From Cupriavidus neocaledonicus (GTDB taxonomy: Bacteria > Pseudomonadota > Gammaproteobacteria > Burkholderiales > Burkholderiaceae): a DNA stretch of 64,000 nucleotides. The stretch covers positions 1 to 64,000 of the forward strand of contig NZ_AQUR01000096.1 in assembly GCF_000372525.1 (NCBI RefSeq), given 5' to 3'. The translations under genes and the position numbers were made by a program. This document shows, piece by piece, positions 27,578 to 38,740 of this stretch. The notes below the pieces were generated by a model that ran no database searches, had not been told where the DNA came from, and saw only the letters and a list, made by a program, of their open reading frames with translations. Each line of letters opens with the position of its first letter. Within the stretch, counting starts at the first letter, position 1.

Positions 27578-28806
27578 GCAAGGAATACAAGGACCTGTTG
27601 GTCGGTCTCGATATCGGCACCTCTAAGGTGGCGGCCGTGGTGGCGGAACTGCGCCCCGACGGCAGCTACGAGGTGATCGGGATGGGCCAGTCTGAGTCCA
27701 AGGGTCTGAAGAAAGGGGTCGTGGTCAACATCGAGGCCACCGTGCAGTCGATCCAGAAGGCGCTGGAAGAGGCCGAGCTGATGGCCGACTGCAAGATTTC
27801 GGAGGTCTTCACCGGCATTGCCGGCAGCCATATCCGCAGCTTCAATTCCAGCGGCATGGTGGCGATCAAGGACAAGGAGGTCACGCAGACCGACGTGGCG
27901 CGCGTGATCGAGACCGCCAAGGCGGTCAACATCCCGACCGACCAGCAGATCCTGCACATCCTGACGCAGGAATTCATCATCGACGGCCAGGAAGACGTGC
28001 GCGAGCCCATCGGCATGAGCGGCATCCGCCTGGAAGTGAAGGTGCATATCGTCACCGGCGCGGTCAGCGCCGCGCAGAACATCGTCAAGTGCGTGCGCCG
28101 CTGCGGGCTGGAAGTGCACGACCTGATCCTGCAGCCGCTGGCGTCGAGCCTGGCGGTGCTGACCGAGGACGAGAAGGAACTGGGCGTGGTGCTGGTCGAC
28201 ATCGGCGGCGGCACCACCGACATCGCCATCTTCAGCGAAGGCGCGATCCGCCATACGGCCGTGATCCCCATCGCCGGCGACCAGATCACCAACGATATCG
28301 CGATGGCGCTGCGCACGCCGACGCCCGACGCCGAGGACATCAAGATCCAGTACGGCATCGCCAAGCAGGCGATCGCCGACCCGGAAGACATGATCGAGGT
28401 GCCCGGCGTGGGCGACCGCGGCACGCGCACGCTCAGCCGCCAGGCGCTGGCCGCGGTGATCGAGCCGCGCATCGAGGAACTGTACTCGCTGGTGCACCAG
28501 GTGGTGCGCGAGTCGGGATATGAAGAACTGTTGTCGTCGGGCGTGGTCATCACCGGTGGGACCGCGATGATGCCGGGCATGGTCGAGCTGGGCGAGGACA
28601 TCTTCCTCAAGCCCGTGCGCGTCGGCGTGCCCGAGTACCGCGGCAACCTGCACGAGGTGGTGAAGAGCCCGCGCTACGCGACGGTGATGGGCCTGCTGCT
28701 GGAGGGCCGCGTGCAACGGATGCGCGGGCGCAAGGTGGCGGTGCAGAGCGGGTCGGTCAAGCAGGTGTGGACCCGCATGAAGGAATGGTTCGTTGGCAAT
28801 TTCTGA
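27574..28806 (+). CDS. ftsA: Cell division protein FtsA
   Basis: A 410-residue actin-like protein that tethers FtsZ to the membrane. Visible are the phosphate-binding LLVGLDIGTSKVAAVVAEL, the 1C-domain segment, the second phosphate loop LGVVLVDIGGGTTDIAIF and VVITGGTAMMPGMVELGE. The C-terminus KQVWTRMKEWFVGNF is the amphipathic membrane-targeting helix. The ATG at 27574 overlaps the ftsQ stop. Confidence 0.96.
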   Translation: MSKEYKDLLVGLDIGTSKVAAVVAELRPDGSYEVIGMGQSESKGLKKGVVVNIEATVQSIQKALEEAELMADCKISEVFTGIAGSHIRSFNSSGMVAIKDKEVTQTDVARVIETAKAVNIPTDQQILHILTQEFIIDGQEDVREPIGMSGIRLEVKVHIVTGAVSAAQNIVKCVRRCGLEVHDLILQPLASSLAVLTEDEKELGVVLVDIGGGTTDIAIFSEGAIRHTAVIPIAGDQITNDIAMALRTPTPDAEDIKIQYGIAKQAIADPEDMIEVPGVGDRGTRTLSRQALAAVIEPRIEELYSLVHQVVRESGYEELLSSGVVITGGTAMMPGMVELGEDIFLKPVRVGVPEYRGNLHEVVKSPRYATVMGLLLEGRVQRMRGRKVAVQSGSVKQVWTRMKEWFVGNF

Positions 28807-28996
28807 GCCGCGCGCGAATGGATGCGCCGGCGGTGCGCCGGCGATGCAACGGTGCGCGGGCAGGACGGTCTACCGGACAGGCTTGCGTGCCAGGTAACGG
28901 TTTTCAGGTTTTCTTTTTTTGGTTTCTTGTTCAGAAACCAGGGGTTGCGGCGGGGAGGCCGCATCGTCTGGGGACTGATTTTTCTCGGAGGCAGTG
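28807..28996. other. ftsA-ftsZ spacer with T-rich tract and small hairpin
   Basis: This 190-bp gap is the longest within the dcw cluster. It holds a T-rich stretch (about 28899-28930) overlapping a small hairpin GGTTTC-N7-GAAACC at 28921-28939. It is likely to contain a dedicated ftsZ promoter or a processing/attenuation site, but no clear -35/-10 pair is visible. Confidence 0.4.
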
Positions 28997-30190
28997 ATGG
29001 ACTTTGACATGATCGAAACGGAAGTGCAGGACGGCACCATCATCAAGGTGGTCGGCGTGGGCGGCGCGGGCGGCAACGCCGTGCAGCACATGATCAGCCG
29101 CGGCGTGCAAGGCGTCGAATTCATCTGCATGAACACCGACGCCCAGGCGCTCAAGCGTTCGAGCGCTTCGCGCGTGCTGCAGCTCGGCAACACGGGTCTG
29201 GGCGCCGGCGCCAAGCCGGAAGTGGGCCGCAACTGCGCCGAATCGGCGCGCGATCAGATCGCCGACGCGCTGCGCGGCGCGCACATGGTCTTCATCACTG
29301 CCGGCATGGGCGGCGGCACCGGCACGGGCGCCGCGCCGATCGTCGCGCAGGTGGCCAAGGAGATGGGCATCCTGACCGTGGGCGTGGTCAGCAAGCCATT
29401 CGACTTCGAAGGCGCGCGCCGCGCCAAGGTGGCCGAGCACGGTTCCAGCGAGCTGGAATCGAGCGTCGACTCGCTGATCGTGGTGCTCAACGAGAAGCTG
29501 TTCGAAGTGATGGGCGACGATGCCGAGATGGACAAGTGCTTCCAGTGCGCCGACGACGTGCTGCACAACGCGGTGGCCGGCATTGCCGAGATCATCAACG
29601 TTGACGGCCTGGTCAACGTCGACTTCGAAGACGTCAAGACGGTGATGGGCGAGCAGGGCAAGGCCATGATGGGGACGGCCACCGTGTCGGGCGTCGACCG
29701 CGCCCGCCTGGCAGCCGAGCAGGCCGTGGCCAGCCCGCTGCTGGAAGGCGTGGACCTGTCCGGCGCGCGCGGCGTGCTGGTCAACATCACCGCCAGCCGT
29801 TCGCTGAAGCTGTCGGAAACCAAGGAAGTCATGAACACCATCCGCAGCTACGCCGCGGAAGATGCGACCGTGATCTTCGGTACGGTGTACGACGACTCGA
29901 TGAGCGATGCGCTGCGCGTGACCGTGGTCGCGACCGGCCTGGGCCGCTCGGCCAAGAAGCAGCAGCCGATGACGCTGCTCAAGACCGGCACCGACAACAT
30001 GCCGGTGCAGATGATGGCCAACATGGCCGCCACCGCCGCGCAGCACAGCTCGCCGGACTACAGCAACCTGGATACGCCGGCGGTGTGGCGCAGCTCGCGT
30101 GAGTCGGCTTCGGCCCACGTGGCGGCGCTGCAGGAAAAGGGTGTGGATACGTACGACATCCCGGCCTTCCTGCGCAAGCAGGCAGACTGA
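28997..30190 (+). CDS. ftsZ: Cell division GTPase FtsZ
   Basis: A 397-residue tubulin homologue forming the Z ring. It carries VVGVGGAGGNAVQHMI, the tubulin signature GGGTGTGAAPIVA, and the conserved C-terminal peptide YDIPAFLRKQ that binds FtsA and ZipA. I chose ATG 28997 over the adjacent in-frame GTG at 28994, because GGAGG is spaced about 5 nt from it. It is the last gene of the dcw cluster and is followed by a strong terminator. Confidence 0.96.
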   Translation: MDFDMIETEVQDGTIIKVVGVGGAGGNAVQHMISRGVQGVEFICMNTDAQALKRSSASRVLQLGNTGLGAGAKPEVGRNCAESARDQIADALRGAHMVFITAGMGGGTGTGAAPIVAQVAKEMGILTVGVVSKPFDFEGARRAKVAEHGSSELESSVDSLIVVLNEKLFEVMGDDAEMDKCFQCADDVLHNAVAGIAEIINVDGLVNVDFEDVKTVMGEQGKAMMGTATVSGVDRARLAAEQAVASPLLEGVDLSGARGVLVNITASRSLKLSETKEVMNTIRSYAAEDATVIFGTVYDDSMSDALRVTVVATGLGRSAKKQQPMTLLKTGTDNMPVQMMANMAATAAQHSSPDYSNLDTPAVWRSSRESASAHVAALQEKGVDTYDIPAFLRKQAD

Positions 30191-30665
30191 AGCCTGCCTG
30201 GCGCGGCATCGGTGCCTCCACCGGCCGCCTGACGGAACGCGTCGCCTGGTCGCGATGCACGTGCGCTCCCCATCCGCGCGTGCCTTGCATGGCTGACGTG
30301 AACCGCCGGGCTGCCGGCGGCGCCGCGCCTGCGCCGGACTGACTTCACCCGCATCCCGTCGCCGGGTCGGGCGTGCCGCTGGCCGCCTCCCCGGACTGGT
30401 TTCCCGCCTTCCCGGTCGGGATGTATCGGCGTCCGCGCGGCGCACCCAAAAGGTGCGCCGCGCGGACGTCTTTGTAGCGTCTTCAGGTGTACCGGAATTC
30501 GTCCGAATATTGGTCCGGACGTAAGCGGATGTGATCCGGCTTTAGCAGCGCCGGCCGGGCGCCTATGATCGTTAGGTTGCCCCGCGGCAATGCGCCGCCA
30601 TGCGGTCCCGCATCCGTCCTATCCTTCATAGACCCGTTCAGACACCCCAGGAAAACCAGAGCGCC
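30191..30665. other. Intergenic region after ftsZ
   Basis: These 475 bp contain the dcw terminator (30431-30467) and the presumed promoter of the peroxiredoxin gene. Before the terminator I see only GC-rich sequence without coding features. Near 30495-30520 there are short dyads (for example ATTCGTCCGAAT) that could be regulatory. Confidence 0.5.
30431..30467 (+). terminator. Terminator of the dcw cluster
   Basis: A perfect 16-bp stem (GTCCGCGCGGCGCACC and its complement) with a 5-nt A-rich loop is followed by GTCTTTG. It is very stable but has only a short T-run, so Rho may assist. Confidence 0.75.
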
Positions 30666-31172
30666 ATGATCACTGTCGGTTCCCGCGTCCCCGACGCCAC
30701 GCTGTACGAATTCTTCGAAACCGAAAGCAACGGCTGCGCGCTCGGTCCCAATGCCTTCAAGGTGGCGGACCTGGTCCGCGGCCGCAAGATCGTCGTGTTC
30801 GGCCTGCCCGGCGCCTTCACCCCGACGTGTTCGGCCAAGCATGTGCCGGGCTTCGTTCAGCATGCCGAGGCATTGCGCGACGCCGGCGTGGACGAGGTCT
30901 GGTGCGTCTCGGTCAACGATGCCTTCGTGATGGGCGCCTGGGGCCGCGAGCAGCAGGTGGCCGGCAAGGTCCGGATGATGGCCGACGGCAGCGCCGAGTG
31001 GACCCGCGCACTGGGCCTGGACCAGGACCTGAGCGCGCGCGGCCTGGGCGTGCGCGCCAAGCGCTTCGCCATGGTGGTCGAGGATGGCGTGGTGACCCGG
31101 CTCGACGTCGAGGCGCCGGGCGAATTCCGCGTCAGCAGCGCCGAGGCCGTTCTGGCGGCGTTGCGTGGCTGA
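30666..31172 (+). CDS. Peroxiredoxin of the Prx5 type
   Basis: A 168-residue thiol peroxidase. The peroxidatic cysteine is C55 in the motif LPGAFTPTCSAKHVPG, typical of AhpE/Prx5 (type II) proteins reducing H2O2 and alkyl peroxides, often with glutathione/glutaredoxin. I chose ATG 30666, since MITVGSRVPDATLYEF matches the family N-terminus and AGGAAA lies upstream. It sits between the dcw cluster and lpxC as a single gene. Confidence 0.9.
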   Translation: MITVGSRVPDATLYEFFETESNGCALGPNAFKVADLVRGRKIVVFGLPGAFTPTCSAKHVPGFVQHAEALRDAGVDEVWCVSVNDAFVMGAWGREQQVAGKVRMMADGSAEWTRALGLDQDLSARGLGVRAKRFAMVVEDGVVTRLDVEAPGEFRVSSAEAVLAALRG

Positions 31173-31325
31173 CACAGTCATCCGGGTAAACGTGGATAAT
31201 ACGCAACTTGTGACAGGCGTGTTAACAGCCAGAAACAAAAGCCGGCTGCAGCGACCCGGATGTGGTGGTAAAATCCCTTAATCAAAAAGATAACACGATA
31301 GATTTTAATAATTGTTGAGGCTGTC

Positions 31326-32243
31326 ATGCTCAAACAGCGCACGATCAAATCCCTGGTGAAGACCGTTGGCATCGGCCTGCACTCCGGCCGCAAGGTCACG
31401 CTGACGCTGCGTCCGGCGCCGGCCGGTACCGGCATCGTCTTCACCCGCGTCGACCTGCCCGAGGCCGTCGAGATTCCCGTGGCCGCTTCGGCCATCGGCG
31501 ACACGCGCCTGGCGTCGGTGCTGCAGAAGGATGGTGCGCGCGTTTCCACCGTCGAGCACCTGATGTCCGCCTGCGCCGGCCTGGGCATCGACAACCTCTA
31601 TGTCGACGTCGATGCCGAGGAAATCCCGATCATGGACGGCAGCGCCGCGTCGTTCGTGTTCCTGCTGCAGTCGGCCGGCATCGAGGAACAGAACGCGCCC
31701 AAGACCTTCATCCGCGTGAAGAAGCCGGTGGAGGTGCGCGAGGGCGACAAGCTGGCGCGGCTGGAGCCGTTCTTCGGCTTCAAGCTGTCGTTCACCATCG
31801 ACTTCCGCCACCCGGCGGTCGACAAGACCGGCCAGACCTTCTCGATCGATTTTGCCGACACCAGCTATGTGCGCGAGATTGCCCGCGCCCGCACCTTCGG
31901 CTTTGCGCATGAAGTCGAGGCCCTGCGCGAAATGGGCCTGGCGCGCGGCGGCAGCCTGGACAACGCGATCGTGCTGGACGAGCACCGCATGCTCAACAAC
32001 GAGGAACTGCGCTACGGCGACGAGTTCGTGCGCCACAAGATCCTGGATGCGATCGGCGACCTGTACGTGGTGGGCCATCCTCTGATCGGCGCCTATGTGG
32101 CGAACAAGTCCGGCCACGGCCTCAACAACCAGCTGCTGCGCGCGCTGCTGGCGGACCAGGAAGCCTACGAGCTGGTTACCTTCGAGCGCGTCGAGGAAGC
32201 CCCGGCGGCGTTCCTGCCGCAGGCCCAGCCGGCCTTCGCCTGA
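31326..32243 (+). CDS. lpxC: UDP-3-O-acyl-N-acetylglucosamine deacetylase
   Basis: A 305-residue zinc amidase that commits UDP-GlcNAc derivatives to lipid A synthesis. The zinc and catalytic motifs are present: STVEHLMSA (His ligand), [11 protein letters not shown] and [10 protein letters not shown] (His and Asp ligands), with [18 protein letters not shown] carrying the catalytic His. N-terminal [23 protein letters not shown] is typical. It is preceded by an AT-rich promoter-like region and followed by an intrinsic terminator. Confidence 0.96.
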   Translation: MLKQRTIKSLVKTVGIGLHSGRKVTLTLRPAPAGTGIVFTRVDLPEAVEIPVAASAIGDTRLASVLQKDGARVSTVEHLMSACAGLGIDNLYVDVDAEEIPIMDGSAASFVFLLQSAGIEEQNAPKTFIRVKKPVEVREGDKLARLEPFFGFKLSFTIDFRHPAVDKTGQTFSIDFADTSYVREIARARTFGFAHEVEALREMGLARGGSLDNAIVLDEHRMLNNEELRYGDEFVRHKILDAIGDLYVVGHPLIGAYVANKSGHGLNNQLLRALLADQEAYELVTFERVEEAPAAFLPQAQPAFA

Positions 32244-32259
32244 GCTGCCGCGCCTGCAG

Positions 32260-32288
32260 AAAGCCGACCCTGACCGGTCGGCTTTTTT
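32260..32288 (+). terminator. Rho-independent terminator after lpxC
   Basis: The stem AAAGCCGACC / GGTCGGCTTT with a 6-nt loop is followed by a T-run (GGCTTTTTTG). It lies 17 bp after the lpxC stop, between convergent genes. Confidence 0.9.
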
Positions 32289-32310
32289 GTTTGGGGCGCG
32301 GGTCCGGCGC

Positions 32311-32814
32311 TTAGCGGTGGTGGGACAGCAGGGTATTGAGCGCGTCGCGCAGCGGCGAATCGGGCAGGCTGCGCGCGAGCTGGTCCAGGTTGGCCAGCCC
32401 GGTGGGGGTCATGCGGCCGCCGGTGCGAGGCCGTGCTACCGGCTCCACCTCCCAGTCGGAATGGCGCTGCACCTCGGGCTGCACCCGCACGCGGATCGAG
32501 GTGACCGGCGAGCCGCGCTGCTGCAGCCGTGCCAGCAGCGTGGGCACGACCTGGCGCACCCGCGCCGCGGCCGCGCCATGGGCGGCCAGCAACAGCAGCA
32601 CCTGGCCATTCGGGTCGGACGGGTCGCGCTTGATGCCGGCCACGGCCAGGCCCGCGCGCATGCCGGCCGGCAGCAGCGCCAGCACCTCGGCCTCGAGCAC
32701 CGACAGCTGGCGCGCCGTCTGCAGCAGCGCCGACACCGGGCCGGCCTTGTCCAGCCAGTCGTTGAGCGGCTTGGCGGCGGGGGTCTGCAGGGCGGGATGG
32801 GTGAAGCGGCGCAT
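32311..32814 (-). CDS. DciA-like (DUF721) protein, candidate helicase loader
   Basis: A 167-residue protein without transmembrane segments. Its N-terminal core (LNDWLDKAGPVSALLQTARQLSVLEAEVLALLPAGMRAGLAVA) and later strand pattern (VLLLLAAHGAAAARVRQVVPTLL, then VTSIRVRVQP) fit the DUF721/DciA family, which loads the replicative helicase DnaB in bacteria lacking DnaC. The location beside secA and lpxC is also conserved for dciA. The family call is from pattern recognition. Confidence 0.72.
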   Translation of the reverse strand: MRRFTHPALQTPAAKPLNDWLDKAGPVSALLQTARQLSVLEAEVLALLPAGMRAGLAVAGIKRDPSDPNGQVLLLLAAHGAAAARVRQVVPTLLARLQQRGSPVTSIRVRVQPEVQRHSDWEVEPVARPRTGGRMTPTGLANLDQLARSLPDSPLRDALNTLLSHHR

Positions 32815-33072
32815 GGGTCCATTCTAGCAAGGGGCGGCGCGTGCACGCAGGGCAGAGCGGGCCCAAGGCGAGGGCGGCCGGATTGAAGCCGGCGCAACCA
32901 TCCCAAACTGCTTGCCGCAGGGCCCGCGCCGGGGCCCCGCGCCGCCGGGCGTGACCCCGGCACATGATAAACTCGGCGTTTTGCGCCAATCTATCCATTA
33001 CCGCGCCCGGCCTCCGGGGCAGTCCGCCTTCCCTGGGGATGCCACCCGGTTCCGCGCAGGTGAAAGCAATCG

Positions 33073-35850
<2,778 letters not shown>

Positions 35851-35917
35851 ACTGAGCCAGGCCGGGCATCCGGTATGACGCCGCTCCCCGCAGCACGGGA
35901 GTGGCGCAAGAGGAATC

Positions 35918-35946
35918 GAACATGCCCGCCCTTCGCGGGCATGTTC
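35918..35946 (+). terminator. Hairpin after secA
   Basis: A perfect 12-bp stem (GAACATGCCCGC and its complement) with a 5-nt loop lies about 70 bp after the secA stop, before argJ. There is no T-run, so read-through into argJ is possible. Confidence 0.6.
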
Positions 35947-35991
35947 GTCTGAGACCAGCAAGTCGCTAGCAGCAACATCGAGGAGTCCTGC

Positions 35992-37230
35992 ATGCCCGTC
36001 AATCTTCCGCTGCCCCAGGCAGAGAACCTGAAATCCGTCGCCGGCGTGGAGCTCGGCTGGGCCGAGGCGGGCATCCGCAAGGCCAACCGCAAGGACGTGC
36101 TGGTGGTGCGCGTGGCCGAAGGCAGCACCGTGGCCGGCGTCTTCACCAGCAACCGCTTCTGCGCCGCGCCGGTGCAGGTGTGCCGCGAGCACCTGGAGGC
36201 AGCGAACAAAGCTGGCAAGGGCATCCGCGCGCTGGTGGTCAATACCGGCAATGCCAATGCCGGCACCGGCGAGCAGGGCCTGGCCAACGCCCGCGCCACC
36301 TGCGACGCGCTGGCCGCGCAGCTGGGCATCGAGGCCGCGCAGGTGCTGCCGTTCTCGACCGGCGTGATCCTCGAGCAACTGCCGATGGACCGCCTGCTGG
36401 CCGGGCTGCCCGCCGCCATCGCCAACGCCAGCGCCGACAACTGGCTGGCCGCCGCGGAAGCGATCATGACCACCGACACCCAGCCCAAGGTCGCGTCGCG
36501 CACGGTGCAGATCGACGGCAAGACCGTGACGCTGTCGGGCATCAGCAAGGGCGCCGGCATGATCCGCCCGAACATGGCGACCATGCTGGGCTTCATCGCC
36601 ATGGATGCCGCCGTGGCGCAGCCGGTGCTGCAGGCGCTGGTGACGCACGCCGCCGACCACTCGTTCAACAGCATCACCATCGATGGCGATACCTCGACCA
36701 ACGATTCGTTCGTGCTGATCGCCACCGGCAAGTCGGGCGCCGTGATCGACCGCGCCGAAGGTCCGGCCTTTGAAGCGCTGCACGAGGCGGTGACGAGCCT
36801 GGCGCAGGAGCTGGCGCAGATGATCGTGCGCGACGGCGAGGGCGCGACCAAGCTGATCACCATCCGCGTGGAAGGCGGCAAGGACGTGGCCGAGTGCCGC
36901 CGGATCGCCTACGCGGTGGCGCATTCGCCGCTGGTCAAGACCGCGTTCTATGCCTCGGACCCCAACCTGGGCCGCATCCTGGCCGCGGTCGGCTACGCCG
37001 GCGTGGACGATCTCGATGTCGGCCGCGTCAACCTGTGGCTGGACGATGTCTGGGTCGCCCGCGACGGCGGCCGCAATCCCGACTACCGCGAGGAAGACGG
37101 CCAGCGCGTGATGAAGCAGGCCGAGATCACCGTGCGCATCGCGCTCGGCCGCGGCAATGCCGAAGCCACCGTGTGGACCTGCGACCTGTCGCACGACTAC
37201 GTGTCGATCAACGCCGACTACCGTTCCTGA
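35992..37230 (+). CDS. argJ: Bifunctional ornithine acetyltransferase / N-acetylglutamate synthase
   Basis: A 412-residue Ntn-hydrolase-like enzyme of the arginine pathway. It cleaves itself at the conserved threonine in [13 protein letters not shown] into alpha and beta chains. Other hallmarks are [26 protein letters not shown] and [10 protein letters not shown], and the C-terminus [15 protein letters not shown]. It is monofunctional or bifunctional depending on species; the sequence alone does not settle it. Confidence 0.95.
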   Translation: MPVNLPLPQAENLKSVAGVELGWAEAGIRKANRKDVLVVRVAEGSTVAGVFTSNRFCAAPVQVCREHLEAANKAGKGIRALVVNTGNANAGTGEQGLANARATCDALAAQLGIEAAQVLPFSTGVILEQLPMDRLLAGLPAAIANASADNWLAAAEAIMTTDTQPKVASRTVQIDGKTVTLSGISKGAGMIRPNMATMLGFIAMDAAVAQPVLQALVTHAADHSFNSITIDGDTSTNDSFVLIATGKSGAVIDRAEGPAFEALHEAVTSLAQELAQMIVRDGEGATKLITIRVEGGKDVAECRRIAYAVAHSPLVKTAFYASDPNLGRILAAVGYAGVDDLDVGRVNLWLDDVWVARDGGRNPDYREEDGQRVMKQAEITVRIALGRGNAEATVWTCDLSHDYVSINADYRS

Positions 37231-37240
37231 GCCTGTCCGT

Positions 37241-37262
37241 CCTTCCCGCGCACGCGGGAAGG
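37241..37262. terminator. Hairpin between argJ and the DUF815 gene
   Basis: CCTTCCCGCG-ca-CGCGGGAAGG is a perfect 10-bp stem just after argJ. Without a T-run it may act as an RNA stability element rather than a terminator. Confidence 0.45.
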
Positions 37263-37301
37263 GCATCGATTCTCCCTGCCTGTCGCCACCGCCCCGCTGC
37301 C

Positions 37302-38207
37302 ATGTCTGACCTCGCCGCCCGCCTCGACAATTTCCTTGCCCGACTCGAACAATGGCTGCCGCCGCAACTGAGCGATGCGGACTGGCAGGAGGCGGTCGCG
37401 TTCCGCTGGCGCAAGCGCCAGAGCCTGTTCGGCAATATCGGCTACCTGCAGCCGGTACGCCAGCTGCCGCCGATCCACCTGGACGACCTGAAGAACATCG
37501 AGCGCCAGAAGGATGCCATCGTCGGCAATACCCGCCAGTTCGTGAACCGCCTGCCCGCCAACAACGTGCTGCTGACCGGCGCGCGCGGCACCGGCAAGTC
37601 GTCGCTGATCAAGGCCTGCCTCAATGCCTTCGTACAGGACGGGCTGCGGCTGGTCGAGGTCGACAAGGACGACCTGGGCGACCTCGGCGATATCGTCGAG
37701 CTGGTTTCGCAGCGGCCCGAGCGCTTCGTGATCTTTTGCGACGACCTGTCGTTCGAGGAGGGCGAGTCGGGCTACAAGTCGCTCAAGTCGGCGCTGGATG
37801 GCTCGGTCGCGGCGCAGTCGGACAACGTGCTGATCTACGCCACGTCCAACCGCCGGCACCTGCTGCCGGAGTACATGAAGGACAACGAGAGCTACCGCCA
37901 CACCGACGACGGCGAGATCCATCCGGGCGAAGTGGTGGAAGAAAAGATCTCGCTGTCCGAGCGTTTCGGCCTGTGGCTGTCGTTCTACCCGCCCAAGCAG
38001 GACGAGTACCTGGCCATCGTCGGCCACTGGCTGCGGCACTTCGGCTGTACCGACGCCGACATCGCCGCGGCGCGCGGCGACGCGCTGGTGTGGGCGCTGG
38101 AGCGGGGTTCGCGCTCTGGCCGCGTGGCCTGGCAGTTCGCGCGCGACTGGGGCGGCAAGCACGGCAAGCCCTACATCGCCGATGTCGCGGGGGACGCCAA
38201 GGCATGA
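37302..38207 (+). CDS. DUF815-family AAA-type ATPase
   Basis: A 301-residue P-loop ATPase. After an N-terminal helical part it has DDLKNIERQKDAIVGNTRQFV, Walker A LLTGARGTGKSSLIKA, a Walker B-like FVIFCDDLSFEEGESGYKSLKSAL and a sensor segment IYATSNRRHLLPEYMKDN. This matches the widely conserved DUF815 family, whose function is not established. The ATG at 37302 gives the usual start MSDLAARLDNFLARLEQWLP. It overlaps the Nudix gene by 4 nt. Confidence 0.85.
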   Translation: MSDLAARLDNFLARLEQWLPPQLSDADWQEAVAFRWRKRQSLFGNIGYLQPVRQLPPIHLDDLKNIERQKDAIVGNTRQFVNRLPANNVLLTGARGTGKSSLIKACLNAFVQDGLRLVEVDKDDLGDLGDIVELVSQRPERFVIFCDDLSFEEGESGYKSLKSALDGSVAAQSDNVLIYATSNRRHLLPEYMKDNESYRHTDDGEIHPGEVVEEKISLSERFGLWLSFYPPKQDEYLAIVGHWLRHFGCTDADIAAARGDALVWALERGSRSGRVAWQFARDWGGKHGKPYIADVAGDAKA

Positions 38208-38650
38208 GCGCGGCGACGCAAAACCCCGCAATCACCGGCGGCAACCCGCCGCGCAAGGTGACCGAGGTCGCGGTCGGCGTGCTGGTGCAGCCCGACGGCC
38301 GCTTCCTGCTGGCGCAGCGCCCGGCCGGCAAGCCCTACGAGGGCTACTGGGAATTCCCCGGTGGCAAGCTGGAGCCGGGCGAGTCGGTGGAGGCAGCGCT
38401 GGCGCGCGAACTGCACGAAGAGCTGGGTCTTGATGTCACGCAATGCGAGCGCTGGCACATCCTGGAACATGACTACCCGCACGCCTATGTGCGGCTGCAT
38501 TTCTGCAAGGTCACGGCCTGGCAGGGCGAGCCCGTCGGCCGCGAAGGCCAGGCCTTCTCGTGGCAGGGCACGCCAGTGACGGTGGGGCCGCTGCTGCCGG
38601 CCACCATTCCCGTGGTGGCATGGCTGGCCGAGGAAGCGCGCAACGGCTGA
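38204..38650 (+). CDS. mutT: MutT-like Nudix hydrolase (8-oxo-dGTP diphosphatase type)
   Basis: A 148-residue protein with a perfect Nudix box, GGKLEPGESVEAALARELHEELGL, read here as G-x5-E-x7-REL-x-EE-x-G. VAVGVLVQPDGRFLLAQRPAGKPYEGYWEFPGGK is typical of MutT, which removes oxidised GTP from the nucleotide pool. It is translationally coupled to the DUF815 ATPase by an ATGA overlap. Confidence 0.88.
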   Translation: MSAATQNPAITGGNPPRKVTEVAVGVLVQPDGRFLLAQRPAGKPYEGYWEFPGGKLEPGESVEAALARELHEELGLDVTQCERWHILEHDYPHAYVRLHFCKVTAWQGEPVGREGQAFSWQGTPVTVGPLLPATIPVVAWLAEEARNG

Positions 38651-38740
38651 CCTGCCGTCCCGCGTCACCGACAAGCGGCCGCGGCGCCCGCTTGTGCGCC
38701 GCCCGGGCCAGTGGCCCGGCTCCACAGGAAAGGAACCTGC

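Noticed and set aside
31169-31200. CTGACA and GATAAT as a promoter for lpxC
   Set aside because: The spacer is 20 bp and CTGACA overlaps the peroxiredoxin stop; not convincing as a sigma70 promoter.
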